NCBI RefSeq assembly: GCF_000774145.1
Contig: NZ_KN322981.1
Coordinates: forward strand, 62,001-126,000
Source of the DNA: Pseudomonas mediterranea CFBP 5447
GTDB taxonomy: Bacteria; Pseudomonadota; Gammaproteobacteria; Pseudomonadales; Pseudomonadaceae
Direction of reading: 5' to 3'
DNA: 64,000 bases
Below, one piece after another: positions 60,852 to 64,000 of this stretch. Below the pieces are notes generated by a model. It saw nothing but the letters and a program-made list of their open reading frames with translations, searched no databases and was not told where the DNA came from. Within the stretch, counting starts at the first letter, position 1. Every line of letters begins with the position of its first letter. The position numbers and the translations under genes are program-made.

Positions 60852-61613
60852 ATGGCGGATTTTCGTCTGCGCCGCAAGGAGGTGCTCGACGGCGAGCATC
60901 TTCGGGCCATGCTGGATGAAAGCCCGGCGCGGGCGGCCCAGGCGATCCTGCTCGCGGCGGGCGAAGGCGTGCTCGATGCCCAGGCGTTGCTGGGGCAGAT
61001 CCTGCTCGACGGCCAGGGCATCGCCCGGGATCCGGTGCTGGCGGTACGTTGGTTCGACATTGCCGCGCGGCGAGGGCAGCCAATGGCGCGCAACATGCTG
61101 GGGCGTTGCCATGAACACGGTTGGGGTTGTGTCGCCGATGCCAGCGTCGCCGCCGGGCATTACCGCCTGGCCGCCGAGGCGGGGTTGGACTGGGGGATGT
61201 ACAACTACGCCAATCTGCTGGCGACCGGGCGCGGTGTGGCCCAAGACCAGGCGCAGGCCTTGAGTCTCTACCGTCGCGCCGCCGAGGCGGGTCACGCAAA
61301 GTCGATGAATCTGCTGGGGCGATATCTGGAAGACGGACGTTGCTGCCGGGCGGATCCGTTAGCGGCGGTTGAGTGGTATCGACGCTCGGCCGAAGCTGGC
61401 GATTTTCGGGGGCAGTTCAGTCATGCGGCGGTGTTGGCGGGGAAGGGGCTCATTGACGAGGCCCTGGGCTGGTTGCGCAAGGCGCTGGCTACCGGGAACG
61501 TGAATTTCCTGCGTGTGAGCAGTGAATCGTTATTGGGTGCCTCTCACCCTGAGATTCGCGCCATGGCGCATGCTTACCACCAGCGTTTTCTCCAGTTGAC
61601 CCCGTTGCCGTAG
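60852..61613 (+). CDS. Sel1/TPR-repeat protein of the piu cluster
   Basis: A 253-residue helical-repeat protein with about five Sel1 units, such as AQALLGQILLDGQGIARDPV, then AVRWFDIAARRGQPMARNML and YNYANLLATGRGVAQDQAQA. There is no signal peptide, so it is cytosolic. It abuts piuC with no gap (same order in P. aeruginosa) and is likely iron-regulated with it. The repeats suggest protein binding; the partner is unknown. Confidence 0.9.
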   Translation: MADFRLRRKEVLDGEHLRAMLDESPARAAQAILLAAGEGVLDAQALLGQILLDGQGIARDPVLAVRWFDIAARRGQPMARNMLGRCHEHGWGCVADASVAAGHYRLAAEAGLDWGMYNYANLLATGRGVAQDQAQALSLYRRAAEAGHAKSMNLLGRYLEDGRCCRADPLAAVEWYRRSAEAGDFRGQFSHAAVLAGKGLIDEALGWLRKALATGNVNFLRVSSESLLGASHPEIRAMAHAYHQRFLQLTPLP

Positions 61614-61646
61614 CGAACGGGATGATTCGAGACCTGGCAGCGCAAA

Positions 61647-61676
61647 AAAAAGGTCCATGACGTCATGGACCTTTTT
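61647..61676. terminator. Bidirectional terminator between the Sel1 gene and speC
   Basis: A 15-bp perfect palindrome, AAAAAGGTCCATGAC with GTCATGGACCTTTTT, centred at 61661/61662 and flanked by A and T runs. It serves both convergent genes. Confidence 0.93.
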
Positions 61677-61690
61677 ATCGACAGGTTGCG

Positions 61691-62854
61691 TTACACGTAG
61701 AACGACTTCAAGGGCGGGAAGCCATTGAATTCCACGGCGCTGTAGCTGGTGGTGTAGGCACCGGTCGAGAGCCAGTACAGGCGGTCGCCGATGGCCAGGT
61801 TCAGTGGCAGGCCGTACTTGTAGTTCTCGTACATGATGTCGGCGCTGTCGCAGGTCGGGCCGGCGATGACCACTTCTTCCATCTCGCCTTTCTTCTCGGT
61901 CCAGATCGGGAACTTGATGGCTTCGTCCATGGTTTCGATCAGGCCGGAGAACTTGCCCACGTCGGTGTAGACCCAACGCTCGACGGCGGTACGGGATTTA
62001 CGGGCGACCAGCACCACTTCGCTGACGAGGATACCGGCGTTGGCAATCAGCGAACGGCCCGGCTCGAGGATGATCTCCGGCAGGTCGTCGCCGAAGTCTT
62101 CCTTGAGGAAGCGGATGATTTCCTCGGCGTAGGTTTCCAGGCTGTTGGTGCGGGTGATGTAGTTGGCCGGGAAGCCACCGCCCATGTTGATCAGTTTCAG
62201 CTCGATGCCGTCTTCTTCCTTGAGACGCTCGAAGATCACCTTGACCTTGGCGATGGCGGCGTCCCAGACGCTGATGTCGCGCTGTTGCGAGCCGACGTGG
62301 AACGAGATGCCGTACGGCACCAGGCCCAGGTCGCGGGCCAGGATCAGCAGGTCCATGGCCATGTCGGTCTGGCAGCCGAATTTGCGCGACAGCGGCCAGT
62401 CGGCGGTGGTCGAGCCTTCGGTCAGGATGCGTACATAGACTTTCGAACCCGGCGCGGCCTTGGCGATGTTGCGCAGGTCGGCTTCGGAGTCGGTGGCGTA
62501 CAGGCGCACGCCCTTGTCGTAGAAGTAGCGGATGTCCCGGGACTTCTTGATGGTGTTGCCGTAGCTGATCTGGTCGGGGGTGACGCCCCGGCTCAGGACC
62601 TTGTCCAGCTCATAGATCGAGGCGATGTCGAAGTTCGAGCCTTTCTGCTTGAGCAGGTCGATGATTTCCACCGCCGGGTTGGCCTTGACGGCGTAGTAGA
62701 CCTTGGCGAATTCGAAACCTGCGCGCAGGTCATCGTAGGCCTGGGCGATCATCGCGGTGTCGATCACCACGAACGGGGTTTCCTGCTTGTCGGCGAATGC
62801 CTTCATTTTCTGAAAGGTTTCGCGCGCGAAATAATCTTCGACCTGGATCGACAT
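61691..62854 (-). CDS. speC: Ornithine decarboxylase
   Basis: A 387-residue fold III PLP enzyme, the same length as P. aeruginosa SpeC. The PLP Lys 57 is in YYAVKANP, the phosphate-binding region is GGGFPAN, and the partner-subunit catalytic Cys is in GPTCDSADIMYEN. It converts ornithine to putrescine. AGGAG lies about 10 bp before the ATG. Its leader is unusually long and contains a terminator-like hairpin. Confidence 0.96.
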   Translation of the reverse strand: MSIQVEDYFARETFQKMKAFADKQETPFVVIDTAMIAQAYDDLRAGFEFAKVYYAVKANPAVEIIDLLKQKGSNFDIASIYELDKVLSRGVTPDQISYGNTIKKSRDIRYFYDKGVRLYATDSEADLRNIAKAAPGSKVYVRILTEGSTTADWPLSRKFGCQTDMAMDLLILARDLGLVPYGISFHVGSQQRDISVWDAAIAKVKVIFERLKEEDGIELKLINMGGGFPANYITRTNSLETYAEEIIRFLKEDFGDDLPEIILEPGRSLIANAGILVSEVVLVARKSRTAVERWVYTDVGKFSGLIETMDEAIKFPIWTEKKGEMEEVVIAGPTCDSADIMYENYKYGLPLNLAIGDRLYWLSTGAYTTSYSAVEFNGFPPLKSFYV

Positions 62855-62974
62855 ACGTTGGGACTCCTACTGGCAAACATCAGAATCAATGGGTTTGAGG
62901 GCAAGCTGCCCCCGTGAACGTCCTCCGTATCCCCACTTTGGTTCGCCTACTTCCCAAGGCATGTCGCCGAAAGC

Positions 62975-63009
62975 AAAAAGGCCATGGGCTGCGTGGTGCC
63001 CTTGGCCTT
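62975..63009 (-). terminator. Terminator/attenuator hairpin in the speC leader
   Basis: On the minus strand: AAGGCCA, one A-A mismatch, GGGC, 8-nt loop, GCCC, TGGCCTT and then further Ts (TTTTT in all). It lies between a good promoter (63071-63099) and speC, about 120 bp before the start codon. Confidence 0.75.
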
Positions 63010-63070
63010 GCTGTCTCGTCGTCAGTACTTGAGCCGGATGGATCGTTTCCAGCATGGACGTTCGGCGCGA

Positions 63071-63099
63071 ACTTTAGGGCGTGAGGGGCCTGAGATCAA
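63071..63099 (-). promoter_or_regulatory. Candidate speC promoter
   Basis: On the minus strand, -35 TTGATC (63094-63099), a 17-bp spacer, and -10 TAAAGT (63071-63076). It predicts a leader of about 210 nt. The remaining gap up to 63228 shows nothing else I can support. Confidence 0.6.
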
Positions 63100-63228
63100 C
63101 TAAAAATGTCGCGTTTTTGCACACATCCGTCGTGCGGCCCGCGACAGCTCTTGATGTAACCGACCTGTGTGACGGATTGATGTTCCCCTGAGTCGGCTAA
63201 AGAGCCTGCCTGGTGTGGTGGGCGCTGC

Positions 63229-63324
63229 TGTGGCGAGGGAGCTTGCTCCCGCTTGAGTGCGGAGCGCTCATCGGTTTTTTGGGGGCCGCTTCGCGACCCA
63301 GCGGGAGCAAGCTCCCTCGCCACA
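63229..63324. repeat. REPIN, second family (copy 2)
   Basis: The arms 63229-63253 and 63300-63324 are exact 25-nt reverse complements and identical to the arms at 42560-42653; the interior is 46 nt. It lies just downstream of the ABC ATPase gene. Confidence 0.93.
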
Positions 63325-63341
63325 AAGGTGAACTCTCCTGA

Positions 63342-64000
63342 TCAGGCCTGCGCGGTTTCGGCCGGCGAGACAATGCTGGTCTTGCCGCCACGAGAGCGTC
63401 CGGAACTCAGGTACTCGGCGATGGACTCCTGGGTCACCTCGCCGAGGAACACCCGTTCGGCATCCATCACCGGCAGCCACGAGCGGTTGAACTCGTACAT
63501 GCGCGACAGCAGGATCCGCAAGTGCTCGTCATAGGCCGCCGTGGCATTGAACTCCCGCAGGAATTGCCCGCAGGTGCCGGTCTGGCGGTGCAGGTCGCGC
63601 CGGCGCACATAGCCCAGGGCCTTGTTCTCGGCGCAGGTGACTACCACGTAGCGACGGTCATGCTCGTCCATCAATTCCAGCGCCTCGGCCACCGGGGTTT
63701 CCGGGCTGACCGAGGGCGCGTTGTCGGCCGCGTCCTCGGCCTTGACCAGCAGCAGACGCTTGAGCGTGCTGTCCTGGCCGACGAAATTGCTGACGAACTC
63801 GTCGGCCGGGTGCGCCAGCAGCGTGTCCGGATGGTCGCACTGGACCAGCTTGCCGGCACGGAAGATCGCAATCCTGTCCCCCAGCTTGATGGCCTCGTCG
63901 ATGTCGTGGCTGACCATGATCACGGTCTTGTTCAGCGCCCGTTGCATGTCGAAGAACTCGTTCTGGATCATCTCGCGGTTGATCGGGTCCACCGCGCCGA
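63342..64000 (-). CDS. Betaine/choline-type ABC transporter ATP-binding protein (partial, 5' end outside window)
   Basis: The C-terminal part (about 219 residues) of an OpuA/ProV-like ATPase. Visible are the D-loop region (ALDPINRE-like, here VDPINREMIQNEF), the switch His in VIMVSHDIDEAIKLGDRIA, and two CBS domains (about residues 95-205 of the visible part; DRRYVVVTCAENKALGYVRR; RSWLPVMDAERVFLGEVTQE). CBS domains in OpuA sense ionic strength. Walker A and the signature motif are beyond the edge. It likely powers uptake of a quaternary amine osmolyte. Confidence 0.9.
   Translation of the reverse strand, partial: GAVDPINREMIQNEFFDMQRALNKTVIMVSHDIDEAIKLGDRIAIFRAGKLVQCDHPDTLLAHPADEFVSNFVGQDSTLKRLLLVKAEDAADNAPSVSPETPVAEALELMDEHDRRYVVVTCAENKALGYVRRRDLHRQTGTCGQFLREFNATAAYDEHLRILLSRMYEFNRSWLPVMDAERVFLGEVTQESIAEYLSSGRSRGGKTSIVSPAETAQA

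Noticed and set aside
62867..63055. A 62-codon frame in the speC leader as a leader peptide
   Set aside because: The start is only about 9 nt from the predicted transcription start and has no ribosome site; the sequence does not resemble known ornithine-sensing peptides. I kept the hairpin and not the peptide.

Overview
This is a GC-rich chromosomal window from a fluorescent Pseudomonas, most likely the P. fluorescens complex. The evidence is the gene order (omlA-fur-recN-grpE-dnaK-dnaJ-dapB-carA-carB-greA; ftsH-folP-glmM-tpiA-secG-tRNA-rimP-nusA-infB-rbfA-truB-rpsO-pnp; nadC-DUF1631-ampD-ampE-MCP; piuA/piuC next to speC), the protein sequences, and Pseudomonas-type REP/REPIN repeats. Nearly all of it is core genome. 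I see no prophage, transposase, CRISPR array or secretion system.

Layout. 1-4.2 kb: L-lactate use (lutB partial, lutA, lldP, and the divergent regulator lldR with a palindromic operator). 4.3-8.2 kb: smpB, a sodium symporter, ratA-rnfH, bamE/omlA and fur. 8.2-14.1 kb: recN behind an SOS box, then the heat-shock genes grpE-dnaK-dnaJ with two sigma-32-type promoters. 14.1-20.6 kb: dapB and the carA-carB-greA operon behind an attenuator-like leader. 20.6-36.4 kb: yhbY, rlmE, ftsH, folP, glmM, tpiA, secG, tRNA-Leu, tRNA-fMet, and the nusA-infB-pnp translation/RNA block. 36.4-44.8 kb: an irregular tRNA-Thr, an unrecognised coiled-coil secreted protein, a DUF6388-like protein, nadC, a DUF1631 protein, ampDE and a chemoreceptor. 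44.8-53 kb: a structured repeat, tatD, and fruR/fruBKA (fructose PTS). 53-61.6 kb: phoD and an iron-uptake cluster (PepSY-flavoprotein reductase, TonB receptor piuA, hydroxylase piuC, Sel1 protein) with candidate Fur boxes. 61.7-64 kb: speC with an attenuator-like leader, and a partial osmolyte-type ABC transporter ATPase.

The most unusual signal is in the repeats. Intact REPINs at 53016-53105 and 54741-54829 have 24-nt arms that are exact reverse complements. Two further copies (4208-4297 and 57524-57613) have a normal left arm and the usual 42-nt interior, but their right arm is the base-by-base complement of the expected sequence without reversal. No ordinary inversion gives this. It is either a sequence or assembly artefact or a process I cannot name, and it can be tested directly. 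Other points worth a second look are the speC and carA leaders, a 300-nt multi-hairpin repeat, and a small secreted protein with 39-residue tandem repeats.
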